Shown piece by piece: positions 25,728 to 34,473 of a DNA stretch of 64,000 nt. This DNA is from RGDT01 sp964630925. Its GTDB lineage: Bacteria; Planctomycetota; Planctomycetia; Gemmatales; Gemmataceae. The stretch is taken from positions 38,701 to 102,700 of the forward strand of contig CAZVZK010000017.1 of assembly GCA_964630925.1 (NCBI GenBank), read 5' to 3'. Position numbers and translations under genes: made by a program. Below the pieces are notes generated by a model. That model did no database searches and was not told the origin of the DNA. It worked only from the letters and a program-made list of their open reading frames with translations. How positions within the stretch are numbered: position 1 is the first letter of the stretch; each line of letters starts with the position of its first letter.

Positions 25728-25851
25728 GCTGACAGCCAGCAACAGCCAGCGAAAACCAGAACAGCCGGCCACCCCATCAGGAAGAGGCCGGCTGTTGTCT
25801 TCTTCTCGCTGGCTGTTGCTGGCTGTCAGCTGGCTGTTGCTGGCTGTCAGC
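25728..25851. repeat. Palindromic element between recA and the kinase gene
   Basis: Arms at 25728-25770 and 25786-25830 are largely complementary (GCTGACAGCCAGCAACAGCC against its reverse complement), and the 21 bp CTGGCTGTTGCTGGCTGTCAG is then repeated in tandem. It lies just after the recA stop and could end recA transcription. Unrelated in sequence to the other palindromes. Confidence 0.85.
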
Positions 25852-25858
25852 TACGAGA

Positions 25859-26956
25859 TCATCGCCCGCGCTTCTTCGGGGCGGGGGCGGGCTCCTCGGC
25901 GGCCAGGGGGTCCTCGCCGGGGTCCTCGTCGTAGCCCTCGGCGGGCACCAGGGCCGCGACGCCGACGCCGCGCTTCTCCAGCACCTTGGCGGTCAGCTCC
26001 TCCATCAGGGCGGGGTTGTCGCGGAGGTACTCCTTGGCCTTCTCGCTGCCGTTGCCCAGGCCGATGTCCTTGTAGTAGAGCCAGTTGCCCTTCTTCTCGA
26101 CGATCTTGTCCTCGAGCGCCATGCCGATCACGTCGCCCTCGCGGCTGATGCCGCCCTCGTACATCAGCTCGAAGCGGGCGTTGCGGAAGGGCGGGGCGAC
26201 CTTGTTCTTGACGACCTTCACCTGCACCTCGGACCCGATGGTCTCGTCGCCCTTCTTGACCTGGCCGACGCGGGTGACGGACATGCGGACGGAGGCGTAG
26301 AACTTGAGGGCCAGGCCGCCCGACGTGGTCTCGGGGCTGCCGAAGAAGACGCCGACCTTCTGGCGGACCTGGTTGATGAAGATCATGCAGGCGTTGGTGC
26401 GGGCGATGGTCGGGTTGAGGATGCGCAGGGCCTGGCTCATGAGGCGGGCCTGCAGGCCGACGTGCGTGTCGCCGATCTCGCCCTCGACCTCCGCCTTGGG
26501 CACCAGGGCGGCGACGGAGTCGATGACGACGATGTCCACGGCGTTGGACTTGATGAGCATCTCTGCGATGCGGAGGGCCTCCTCGGCGTTGCCGGGCTGG
26601 CTGACCAGCAGGTTCTCGATGTCCACGCCGAGGCGCTTGGCCCAGGACGGGTCGAGGGAGTGCTCGGCGTCGATGTAGGCGGCGACGCCGCCGGCCTTCT
26701 GGGCGTTGGCGACGGCGGTGAGCGCGATGGTGGTCTTGCCGCTGGACTCGGCCCCGTAGATCTCGACGATGCGTCCGCGCGGGAGGCCCTTGCCGCCCAG
26801 CGCGATGTCCAGCGCGAGCGAGCCGGTGGAGATGCCGGTGATCTCCTCGCCGAGCTTCTCGCCGAGGCGCATGATGGCGCCCTTGCCCCAGTCCTTCTCG
26901 ATCTGGCCCAGCGCGGAGGTCAGGCTCCGCTCCTTGTCCTTCGACAGATCCGCCAT
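25859..26956 (-). CDS. recA: Recombinase RecA
   Basis: 365 residues covering the full RecA core. It has Walker A GAESSGKT, the AEHSLDPSWAKRLGV block, loop L1/L2 segments (VPKAEVEGEIGD, FINQVRQKVGVFFGSPETT) and a C-terminal acidic, lysine-ending tail. The protein polymerises on single-stranded DNA, drives homologous strand exchange and triggers the SOS response. The start at 26956 fits the normal RecA N-terminus; the longer frame to 27136 is not conserved. A short palindrome 39-52 bp upstream could be a regulator site. Confidence 0.97.
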   Translation of the reverse strand: MADLSKDKERSLTSALGQIEKDWGKGAIMRLGEKLGEEITGISTGSLALDIALGGKGLPRGRIVEIYGAESSGKTTIALTAVANAQKAGGVAAYIDAEHSLDPSWAKRLGVDIENLLVSQPGNAEEALRIAEMLIKSNAVDIVVIDSVAALVPKAEVEGEIGDTHVGLQARLMSQALRILNPTIARTNACMIFINQVRQKVGVFFGSPETTSGGLALKFYASVRMSVTRVGQVKKGDETIGSEVQVKVVKNKVAPPFRNARFELMYEGGISREGDVIGMALEDKIVEKKGNWLYYKDIGLGNGSEKAKEYLRDNPALMEELTAKVLEKRGVGVAALVPAEGYDEDPGEDPLAAEEPAPAPKKRGR

Positions 26957-26994
26957 GTGTATCGGCCTCGCGTTCGGGGTTTTCGGCTCACTGC

Positions 26995-27008
26995 TATACG
27001 GGAGTATA
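26995..27008. promoter_or_regulatory. Palindrome upstream of recA
   Basis: TATAC-GGGA-GTATA lies 39-52 bp before the recA start in an AT-enriched patch. It may be an SOS-type operator or part of the promoter; it does not match the Escherichia or Bacillus LexA boxes. Confidence 0.3.
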
Positions 27009-27134
27009 CACGAAGCGGGCGGAGGCTCAAGCTCGGTAGTTGTCAATGAGCGACAGGATTCCCATCGGGGTTGCGTCGCCGCGGCGGGGCGCGTTACAAC
27101 CATCACCACCCACCTGACCCGGAGAGGCCGCGCC

Positions 27135-28055
27135 ATGGACCGGCGACGCTCGTTGACCCTCGCCTACGCCGTGTACCTGATCGTGCGCGTGCTGGTCTGC
27201 ATGGCGCAGATGGTGCCGTTGCGGGCGGCGCTCGCGCTGGCGGGGCCGCTGGGCTGGCTGGTCTACGCGGTGAATCGGCGGCACCGGCTGGTGGCGCTGG
27301 AGAACGTGCGTCATGCGTTCCCGGAGATGACGGCGGCCGAGGCGGATGCCCTGGTGCGGGCGACGTATCGGCACTTCGTGGAGGTGATGATCGAGGTGGC
27401 GCTGCTGCCGCGCGTGATCCGCCGCGACACGGTGGGGCGGCATGTGGAGTGTACCGGGCGGGTGCGGGACGTGATCGAGGCGGCGAAGGTGAGCGGGCGT
27501 CCGATGCTGGTGCTGACGGGGCACTTCGGCAACTGGGAGGTGATGAACTTCGGGCTGGGGCTGATGGGGATGTACGCGCACGCGGTGGCCCGGCCCCTGG
27601 ACAACCCGTACCTGGATGCGTTCTTCCGCCGGCTGCGGTGCATGACCGGGCAGAAGGTGATCGACAAGGCCGGGGCCTACTTCGAGATGCGCGACGTGCT
27701 GGACCGGAGGGAGCGCGTGGCCATCGTGTGCGACCAGGACGCGGGGCCGAAGGGGTTCTTCGTGGAGTTCTTCGGCAGGCCGGCCTCGACGTTCAAGCCG
27801 CCGGCGCTGCTGGCGCTGGAGCACGACGCGCCGATCGTGGTGGGGGCGGCGGTGCGTGTGGGGCCGATGCGTTTCGAGCTGCGGGTGTCGGACCTGATCG
27901 ACCCGCGTGAGTACGCGGGCCGTCCGGACGCGGCGCTGGAGGTGACGCGGCGGTACACGCGGGCGCTGGAGGCGCTGGTGCGGGAGGCGCCGGAGCAGTA
28001 CTTCTGGCTGCACCGGCGCTGGAAGCACCAGCCGAGGGCGCGGGCGGCGGCGTGA
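27135..28055 (+). CDS. Lipid A biosynthesis acyltransferase (LpxL/HtrB family)
   Basis: 306 residues. One N-terminal membrane segment is followed by the acyltransferase core with GHFGNWEVMNFG (the H-x4-E catalytic motif), CDQDAGPKGFFVEFFGRPAS and a WLHRRWKHQP end, all typical of LpxL/LpxM/HtrB. The enzyme adds a secondary acyl chain to lipid A on the inner face of the cytoplasmic membrane, which supports an outer membrane with lipopolysaccharide. Divergent from recA. The ATG at 27135 is chosen for the family N-terminus. Confidence 0.92.
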   Translation: MDRRRSLTLAYAVYLIVRVLVCMAQMVPLRAALALAGPLGWLVYAVNRRHRLVALENVRHAFPEMTAAEADALVRATYRHFVEVMIEVALLPRVIRRDTVGRHVECTGRVRDVIEAAKVSGRPMLVLTGHFGNWEVMNFGLGLMGMYAHAVARPLDNPYLDAFFRRLRCMTGQKVIDKAGAYFEMRDVLDRRERVAIVCDQDAGPKGFFVEFFGRPASTFKPPALLALEHDAPIVVGAAVRVGPMRFELRVSDLIDPREYAGRPDAALEVTRRYTRALEALVREAPEQYFWLHRRWKHQPRARAAA

Positions 28056-28057
28056 GG

Positions 28058-28993
28058 TCAGAAGTGGAAGTTGCCAAAACTCGCCCAGCAACGTGACCGC
28101 GCCATGTGGTCCTTCCACCTCCTCTGATAGTCGATGAAGTCATCGATGGACGAGTAGACCGGGAGGGTGGTCGGATCGATCACGGGCGAAACCGGGGCAG
28201 CCGCCTGTCGGGGCGTGGACAATTTGCGGCCGGGGCCGACCTCGCCGGTGAAGGCGAAGTGGATGTGCCCCGCCTTCTCCTTCGCGGGGCGCACCCACTC
28301 GGAGAAGGCGTTGGCCGGCGCGATCACGGCCCAACTGACGCCGAGGAGCGGCGGCAGGTCCGACGGCCAGCGGCGGAGGAGCCGGTGTCGCTCGGGACGT
28401 GGCGGTGGGTCATCCCACGGGCTGACCCGCGCCCCACCTGGGTAGCGCCAGTAGTCAGGGCCATTCTGAAGGATGACCAGCGGGCCATCCGGGTAGCGCC
28501 AGTAGTAAGGCCCCTCCTCGGGATTCTCGCCAGCGTCGTCATCCGGGAATACCGGCAACGGGACGACCTCGGCCCCAGAGCCGACACCGCCGAGGCCCTC
28601 GCCGAGGTGTTCGGCGACGGGTGACACGTCGGGCGGGTAGATGAGGAAGTCGGCGTCGCCGGCCAGCAGCGCACCCGTTGGCAGCGGGACGGCGAAGACG
28701 TGGTTGATCATCACCGTCCGACGCTCCTTGGCCGGGAGGGGCTGCACGACCCTGACCGGAGGCGAACGCGGCTCGTCGGAATCCCACGCGCCGCAGACAG
28801 CCTTCGTGCTCTCGAATCGCTTCGAGGGCAGGCGCAGCCCGCCCCCGCCGATCATGCGCCTGGCCGATTCGGACATGAGCCCCGTGTCCGTCGCGATGTC
28901 CGAGCTCACCGCGTCGGCCGGCGGCCCGCCACCCATCAACAACGCGGCCAGCAACAGCACGAGGCAACGGCGGACGCGAGTGAAAGCGGGCAT
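28058..28993 (-). CDS. Secreted hypothetical protein (tandem paralogue 1)
   Basis: 311 residues with a clear signal peptide (RRCLVLLLAALLMGGGPPADA). It shares with the next protein the blocks NHVFAVPLPTGALLAGD, IYPPDVS and WAVIAPANAFSEW ... FTGEVGPGRKL. A proline/tyrosine-rich insert lies in the middle (two YYWRYP/DYWRYP repeats). No known domain. Ends 3 bp after the acyltransferase stop, convergently. Confidence 0.75.
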   Translation of the reverse strand: MPAFTRVRRCLVLLLAALLMGGGPPADAVSSDIATDTGLMSESARRMIGGGGLRLPSKRFESTKAVCGAWDSDEPRSPPVRVVQPLPAKERRTVMINHVFAVPLPTGALLAGDADFLIYPPDVSPVAEHLGEGLGGVGSGAEVVPLPVFPDDDAGENPEEGPYYWRYPDGPLVILQNGPDYWRYPGGARVSPWDDPPPRPERHRLLRRWPSDLPPLLGVSWAVIAPANAFSEWVRPAKEKAGHIHFAFTGEVGPGRKLSTPRQAAAPVSPVIDPTTLPVYSSIDDFIDYQRRWKDHMARSRCWASFGNFHF

Positions 28994-29026
28994 GGTGGAA
29001 TCCCTCCCTGGACGTGGGGCATCCGG

Positions 29027-29779
29027 TCAACGATGGAAGCCGCTGAACCGGTGGTTTTTCCACCACTCCGCTTGCTCCTCTTCTCTCGCCTTGCTCTCAG
29101 CCCTCGCTCGCTCTTGGTCGGCCAACAACTCGTCCAGGGTCATCACCAAATACAACGCTGCCCGCTTGCCATCGCCGCTCACACCCTCCGGCACGGCCTT
29201 CAACGCGGGAGCCGCCTTCGGCGAGGCCATCAGTTTGCACCCCGGCCCGACCTCGCCCGTGTATAGGAACACCACGCCGTCCGGCACGGGCCTCAACTCG
29301 CTCAGCGGGTTGCCCGGCGCGATCACGTCCCAGAACTTGCCGGCGGGCAACGACGTGCAGCGGTGCTTCGACCACTCGCCGCCGAGCATCCACCTGTGCA
29401 TGGGGCCAGAGAACCCCCACCAAAAGCCTCCAAGCTCATACGGTGGGTCGAACAAATCAACGACGCTGAACAAATCCGCCTGAACATGCTCGCGCCGTTC
29501 ACCGTCCTCGACCTGCGGCCCGCGATGCTCGCACGCCGCCGACACATTCGGCGGGTAGACGAGGAGGTCACCCACCAGCAGTGAATTCCCGGCACGCGGC
29601 GCGACGAAGACATGGTTACTCAGCATCGTCTCCCGCTTCGGGGCGAACACGTCACATCGGGTCACCGCCGGGGCCGGCACCTCCGCCGCCGGCTCCTCCG
29701 CCATCGGCGGAGCGGCGCCCATCAACACCACAGCCAGCAACACGACGCCGGCCCGGCGCGTATCCTTCCACTGGGGCAT
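29027..29779 (-). CDS. Secreted hypothetical protein (tandem paralogue 2)
   Basis: 250 residues with a signal peptide (AGVVLLAVVLMGAAPPMA). It is homologous to the preceding product over NHVFVAPRAGNSLLVGD, VYPPNVS, WDVIAPGNPLSE and YTGEVGPGCKL. The C-terminus is a charged helix ending HRFSGFHR. The two form a tandem duplication, 33 bp apart and co-directional. Function unknown; exported. Confidence 0.75.
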   Translation of the reverse strand: MPQWKDTRRAGVVLLAVVLMGAAPPMAEEPAAEVPAPAVTRCDVFAPKRETMLSNHVFVAPRAGNSLLVGDLLVYPPNVSAACEHRGPQVEDGERREHVQADLFSVVDLFDPPYELGGFWWGFSGPMHRWMLGGEWSKHRCTSLPAGKFWDVIAPGNPLSELRPVPDGVVFLYTGEVGPGCKLMASPKAAPALKAVPEGVSGDGKRAALYLVMTLDELLADQERARAESKAREEEQAEWWKNHRFSGFHR

Positions 29780-29867
29780 GCGCGGCCCTCCCTTCGCGCC
29801 CGCCCATAGCGTCGGCCGCCGCGCGATTCAACCGCGAACCGTCGCGGCGCGTGCCCGCTCTCTGAAG

Positions 29868-29992
29868 AGAGCCGCTGACGCTCCACTCGGGGCGCTGACG
29901 CGGCCCCGCTCGCCCGATCCAGAGCCGCTGACGCTCCAGAAATCAAGAGCCGCTGACGCTCCACTCGGGACGCTGACGCATCCCCGCTCGCC
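29868..29992 (+). repeat. Dispersed repeat cluster (GAGCCGCTGACGCTCC type)
   Basis: Two full units (29868-29914 and 29946-29992, about 47 bp, few differences) and one truncated unit (29921-29938). A diverged copy in opposite orientation lies at 15582-15623. The cluster sits directly upstream of the RNA ligase gene. The units are too few and too irregular for a CRISPR array. Confidence 0.8.
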
Positions 29993-30026
29993 AAGATCCG
30001 CTTACGCCCCACGCCACCGGTGAACC

Positions 30027-31256
30027 ATGCAGCTCCGCATCGACGCCCTCCTCCACGATCTCCGCACCCGCGAGGCCGACATCCTCGCCGCCATCGACGC
30101 CGACCCCCTCCTCCTCAAGCGCACCAGCGGCGGCCTCGTCCTCGCCAACGCCAGCGCCAAACTCTACACGCCCACCGAGCCGCACCACCTCTACGCCAAG
30201 GGCATCGTCTACCGCCGCGACCCGTACCGCCTCGTGTCGCTGCCGCTGCTCAAGATCTACAACGTGGGCGAGCGCGGCATGACCGCCGTCGAGCTGGCCG
30301 ACATCGCCGCCGAGCCGGGCATGCACATGCGCTTCCTCCGCAAGCTCGACGGCTCGCTCCTCCAGGCGTTCCGCGCCGACGGCCGCGTCTGGCTCACCAC
30401 GCGCGGCATGATCGAGGGGGCGCGCATCCGTGAGGAGGACGACTCGCGCGTCCCCGGCTTCGACTTCCTCGCCGGCGCCCGCCAGATCGCCACGGAGAAG
30501 TACCCGGCGCTCCTCGACGACCCGGCGTGCCTGGAGGGACGCACGCTGCTCTTCGAGCTGATCCACCCGCTGGCCCCGCACGTCACCAACTACGGCGGGC
30601 GGGCCGACCTGGTCCTGCACGCCTGCTTCGACCACGCGCGGTTCCAGTACATCGGCTACCCGGAGCTGACCGAGCTGGCGGCGCGGTTCGGGCTGCACGC
30701 CGTGGACGCCTTCTCACCCGCCGGCGCGACGTTCGCGGAGCAGATCGACGCGCTCCTGGCGTCGCTGGCCGGCACCGACGAGGAGGGCAGCGTCGTCTGT
30801 TTCGAGCGTGACGGGCACGTCACCTACCGCGTGAAGATCAAGACGCCCGAGTACCTGAACCTGATGCGGCTGATGGCGTTCTGCACCTACGCGCGCACCG
30901 TCGAGGTCATCGACGCGGCGAAGGCGGAGACCTGGGACCAACTGAAGGCGGCGTTGCAGGAGCAGGGGCGGGGGCTGGTGCCGGAGGAGGTGCTGGTCTT
31001 CTACAAGGAGCACTGGGACGCCTGGGAGGCGTACCTGGCGGACCTGTCGCGGCTGGCGGCCTGGGCGGCGGCGCGGAGGGCCGACATCGAGGCGATCACG
31101 GGCGGCGGTGACCGCAAGGCGTACGCGGCGGAGGCGATGCGCCGGCGGCATCCGGGCCTGCTGTTCGCGGCGCTGGACGGCAGGCTGGACCGGGCGCGGA
31201 TGCGGAAGATGATCCCGACGCCGGAGGACGCCCGTGCGGCCCTGGCGGGTCTGTGA
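30027..31256 (+). CDS. T4 Rnl1-like RNA ligase family protein
   Basis: 409 residues with the nucleotidyltransferase motifs in order. Motif I is RKLDGSLLQAF with the putative AMP-accepting Lys at about residue 106. Then come a motif IIIa-like TLLFELIHP, motif IV EGSVVCFERDG and motif V YRVKIKTPEYL. Spacing and the VYRRDPYRLVSLPLLKIYN preamble fit the T4 RNA ligase 1 type. Such enzymes seal RNA breaks through ligase-AMP and RNA-adenylate intermediates. No polynucleotide kinase/phosphatase, RNA-cleaving toxin or Hen1 lies next to it, so the physiological substrate is unknown. The ATG at 30027 is the first in frame after the repeat cluster. Confidence 0.85.
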   Translation: MQLRIDALLHDLRTREADILAAIDADPLLLKRTSGGLVLANASAKLYTPTEPHHLYAKGIVYRRDPYRLVSLPLLKIYNVGERGMTAVELADIAAEPGMHMRFLRKLDGSLLQAFRADGRVWLTTRGMIEGARIREEDDSRVPGFDFLAGARQIATEKYPALLDDPACLEGRTLLFELIHPLAPHVTNYGGRADLVLHACFDHARFQYIGYPELTELAARFGLHAVDAFSPAGATFAEQIDALLASLAGTDEEGSVVCFERDGHVTYRVKIKTPEYLNLMRLMAFCTYARTVEVIDAAKAETWDQLKAALQEQGRGLVPEEVLVFYKEHWDAWEAYLADLSRLAAWAAARRADIEAITGGGDRKAYAAEAMRRRHPGLLFAALDGRLDRARMRKMIPTPEDARAALAGL

Positions 31257-31261
31257 AGAAG

Positions 31262-31419
31262 GAAGAAGGCATACCACGAAATACACGGAAGACACGAAAG
31301 GAAGACAAAGAAGCAAAGCAGGTATCAAGCAGGAAGCCGGGCTGCTGTCCTCTTCTGCCTCTCTGCCTTGCTTTGTCTTCCTTTCGTGTCTTCCGTGTCT
31401 TTCGTGGTATGCCTTCTTC
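31262..31419. repeat. Palindromic intergenic element, copy B
   Basis: 49-bp arms at 31262-31310 and 31371-31419 are reverse complements with one mismatch. Same family as elements A and C. It begins 6 bp after the RNA ligase stop and ends about 57 bp before the next start. Confidence 0.92.
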
Positions 31420-31475
31420 TCCTTCCACATCGCCGCCGTGTGGGTTACGATGAAGGTAGCTCGCGGAGGCAGGCG

Positions 31476-33026
31476 ATGCGCACCGCACGACAACTCTCCC
31501 GCCCTGGCAGGCAGCCGTTGGAGCCCGTCCTGCTGCTCGCCCTCCTCGTCTTCCTCTCCCTCGTCTTCGTCCGCACCTTCTTCCGCGACTCACGCCCCTT
31601 CGGCCAGCAGGTCCTGTCCGCCTTCTTCGCCGCCGCGCAATGTTTCGGCGTCTTCGTCGGCCTGCTCGTGCTGCTCGCCTCCGCCGAGATGCTCAAGCAG
31701 GCGGCGGCTCGTTCCCGCGCCCGCCGGCTCGCCCAGCACCTCGCCTGGCTCGCCCCGTGGCGCGCCGACGGACGCCTCCCCGCCACCGAGGCCGACGTGT
31801 CGCGCATGCGCGGCCTCCTCGCCGACGGCGACGAGAACGTCCGCCGCCACGCCCTCGACGCCCTCTTCGCCGTCCTCCGCGCGGCGCCCCCCCTCGCCGC
31901 CACGCCGCGCCTCAAGGCCGCGATCATGGCCGCCCTGGCACGCGAGCCGGGGTTCGCCCAACTGCTCATCACGCGCCCCGGCGAGCCGCCCCTGCACTCG
32001 GTCACGCTCGGGGCGAAGCTGGGTGCCGGCACCGCCGAGAAACTCCTGGCCCCGCCAACCGGCGATCCGGCCGAGCTGGCGCGGTGGGTCAACGCCCACC
32101 GTGACCCCGAGCAGGTCGAGGAGGTGCAGGTGTCCGTCGGCTTCGACACCGGCACCCTCCCGGGGTTGGAGGGGAGGGCGCGGTTCATCGGCCTGTGGCT
32201 CTTCCTCGCCACGACGGAATTACACCGCTTCCAGGCCCTCGACCGCCGGCCACGCCGCGACCCCAACGCCGCCTACGGCCTGATCATCCGCGGCGACCTC
32301 GTCGAGGTGCGCTGCCCGGGGCAGGCACGCGGGCACCGGCTCGATTACGTCTTCCCGCTGCCGGCGGAGGACGAGGCCGCCCTCGCCGCCCTGTTCGCGA
32401 CGATCCAGCGGCTCAACCTCGGCCTGCTGGCGGCCTGCACCGAGGACGCCTGCCGCGTGTACTCCCCCGGCGAGCCGCCGGCCTGGCTGAGCCAGTGCCG
32501 CGAGGCCGCCGCGGCGTACCGCAGGTTCGAACGCCGACTGGTGGCGCTGTTGCGGCGGTTCGACGCCCACCGCGACCCCGGCGCGATCCACCCCACGGAG
32601 CCGTGCGACGACGCCGAGCGCCGGCGGGCGGTGCGGATGTTTCGGCTGGAGGAGTGCCTGTACCCTTACCACCGGTGGATCGTGCCGCTGTACGACCCCG
32701 ACACGAGCTGGGAGCGTCTGCTCATGCCGCTGCGTGCGGTGGAGGGGATGCTGCTGCACCAGGGTGAGGGGGCCAGCGGATTGACACGCGGGGCGGAGCT
32801 GATCGCCGAGGCGCGGAAGTTGGTGGAGGAGGACGGCGGCGGGCCGACGCCGCCGGACCCGTTCCTTGATGTGGGCTTCGAGGAGGCGTCACGGGATTAC
32901 CTGCTGCGCGTGCGGCGGGCGATGGGGCGCGGCGAGATGACGTTGGAGCATCTGCCGGACCCGGCGGTCTTCTTGCGGGCGGAGGCGTACTACGCGCCCG
33001 CGATCACCACGGAGAGTGAGCCATGA
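31476..33026 (+). CDS. Large membrane-anchored hypothetical protein
   Basis: 516 residues. Two N-terminal hydrophobic helices (about 15-35 and 48-70) anchor a long soluble domain without a recognised family. The region after the helices (SRMRGLLADGDENVRRHALD) resembles one HEAT-like repeat. The start at 31476 has GGAGGCAGGCG just upstream. It overlaps the following 46-codon ORF by ATGA. Confidence 0.7.
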   Translation: MRTARQLSRPGRQPLEPVLLLALLVFLSLVFVRTFFRDSRPFGQQVLSAFFAAAQCFGVFVGLLVLLASAEMLKQAAARSRARRLAQHLAWLAPWRADGRLPATEADVSRMRGLLADGDENVRRHALDALFAVLRAAPPLAATPRLKAAIMAALAREPGFAQLLITRPGEPPLHSVTLGAKLGAGTAEKLLAPPTGDPAELARWVNAHRDPEQVEEVQVSVGFDTGTLPGLEGRARFIGLWLFLATTELHRFQALDRRPRRDPNAAYGLIIRGDLVEVRCPGQARGHRLDYVFPLPAEDEAALAALFATIQRLNLGLLAACTEDACRVYSPGEPPAWLSQCREAAAAYRRFERRLVALLRRFDAHRDPGAIHPTEPCDDAERRRAVRMFRLEECLYPYHRWIVPLYDPDTSWERLLMPLRAVEGMLLHQGEGASGLTRGAELIAEARKLVEEDGGGPTPPDPFLDVGFEEASRDYLLRVRRAMGRGEMTLEHLPDPAVFLRAEAYYAPAITTESEP

Positions 33027-33163
33027 CGACACGGTCGCATCGACGCGAGACGACGCCGCGGCGCGAGCCGGTCCGCGTGCCGGAGCGTGTGCCGGCCCGG
33101 CCCGCGCCCAAGCCGGCGCCGAAGCCGGCCCCGGCGCGGCCCAAGCCGGCCCCGGCGGGGTGA
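33023..33163 (+). CDS. Small Pro/Lys/Arg-rich protein
   Basis: 46 residues (MTTRSHRRETTPRREPVRV, then PAPKPAPKPAPARPKPAPAG), starting in a 4-nt overlap with the preceding gene. Low complexity, strongly basic, likely unstructured. The coupling argues that it is translated; nothing indicates a function. It could also be a chance frame in GC-rich DNA. Confidence 0.45.
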   Translation: MTTRSHRRETTPRREPVRVPERVPARPAPKPAPKPAPARPKPAPAG

Positions 33164-33170
33164 GCTGTGA

Positions 33171-34349
33171 TCACGCCCGCTCGACCAGCATCGCCACGGC
33201 GTTGCCGCCGCCCAGGCACAGCGCCGCGACGCCGCGTTTCTCGTCCCGTGCCTTCATGGCGTGCAGGAGCGTCACCAGCACACGCGCGCCCGAAGCCCCG
33301 ATGGGGTGGCCCAGCGCGATGGCCCCGCCGTTAACGTTCACCCTGTCCTCGTCCAGCCCCAGCTCGCGGACGTTGGCCAGGGACTGCGCGGCGAACGCCT
33401 CGTTCAGCTCGTACAGCCCCACGTCGGACGACTTCAGCCCCGCCATCTCCAGGAGCCTGCGCACGGCGAAGATCGGGGCGAGGAAGATGTCGCGAGGGGC
33501 CACGCCCGCCGTCGTGTAGGCGACGATGCGTGCCAGGGGCCGCACCCCCAGATTCTCCGCCGCCCTGCCCGAGCCGACGACCAGCGCCGCCGCCCCGTCG
33601 CTCAGCGTCGAGGCGTTGCCGGCGGTCACCGTGCCGCCCTCCTTGAACGCCGGCTTCAACTTGGCCAGCCCCTCCGCCGTCGTGTCGCCGCGGACTCCCT
33701 CGTCCTGGCTGACCGTCTTCGCCTTCGGGCCCTGGCCCACGGTGACAGGGACGACCTCCTCGGCGTAGGCCCCCCCGGCGAGGGCCGCCGCGGCGAGCCG
33801 CTGGCTGCGGGCGGCGAAGGCGTCCTGCCCCTCGCGCGTCACGCCGCACTTGCCGGCGGTGTACTCCGCCGACTCGCCCATGTGCCGCGACTCGAACGCG
33901 CACCACAGCCCGTCGTGGATCATGGCATCGACGGCCTTCTGATCGCCGTACTTCCAGCCGGCGCGTGTGCCGAACAGCAGGTGCGGCGCCCGACTCATGC
34001 TCTCCATGCCGCCGGCGGCGACCAGGTCGGCGTCCCCGGCGCGGATGGCCCGCGCCGCCTGCATGACCGCCTCCAGCCCGGAGCCGCACACCTTGTTCAC
34101 CGTCACGGCGGTGATGGTGTCGGGCAGCCCCGCCCGCAGGGCCGCCTGCCGGGCGGGGTTCTGGCCGGCCCCGGCCTGCAACACCATGCCCATGACCACC
34201 TCGTCGACGTCGGCGGGCTTCGCCCCGGCGCGGCGGACGGCCTCGGCGAGGGCGACGCCGCCGAGCGCGACGGCGGGCATCTCGGCGAAGGCCCCGAGGA
34301 ACTTGCCGATGGGTGTGCGTGCGGCGGACAGGATGAAGGCGTCGGCCAT
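33171..34349 (-). CDS. Acetyl-CoA C-acetyltransferase (thiolase)
   Basis: 392 residues, full thiolase length. The nucleophilic Cys is C88 in NKVCGSGLEAV; GGAIALGHPIGASGAR holds the active-site His and CLGGGNA the second Cys. It catalyses reversible condensation of two acetyl-CoA units or thiolysis of 3-ketoacyl-CoA. It stands alone, without beta-oxidation or polyhydroxybutyrate genes, so direction and pathway are undetermined. Confidence 0.95.
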   Translation of the reverse strand: MADAFILSAARTPIGKFLGAFAEMPAVALGGVALAEAVRRAGAKPADVDEVVMGMVLQAGAGQNPARQAALRAGLPDTITAVTVNKVCGSGLEAVMQAARAIRAGDADLVAAGGMESMSRAPHLLFGTRAGWKYGDQKAVDAMIHDGLWCAFESRHMGESAEYTAGKCGVTREGQDAFAARSQRLAAAALAGGAYAEEVVPVTVGQGPKAKTVSQDEGVRGDTTAEGLAKLKPAFKEGGTVTAGNASTLSDGAAALVVGSGRAAENLGVRPLARIVAYTTAGVAPRDIFLAPIFAVRRLLEMAGLKSSDVGLYELNEAFAAQSLANVRELGLDEDRVNVNGGAIALGHPIGASGARVLVTLLHAMKARDEKRGVAALCLGGGNAVAMLVERA

Positions 34350-34473
34350 CGGTGCGGCCTCCAGGAGGGTGGGGCGGTGTTGTCATTCTATCGTCCCGCG
34401 CCCCGCCCGGATCTCCCTCGACGGGGATCAGCCCCGCCTCCGGGGGCGCTCGCTCCGAGGCGTACTCGGGGGC

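Noticed and set aside
29868..29992. Possible CRISPR array
   Set aside because: Only two full units and one partial, with uneven spacing and no cas genes.
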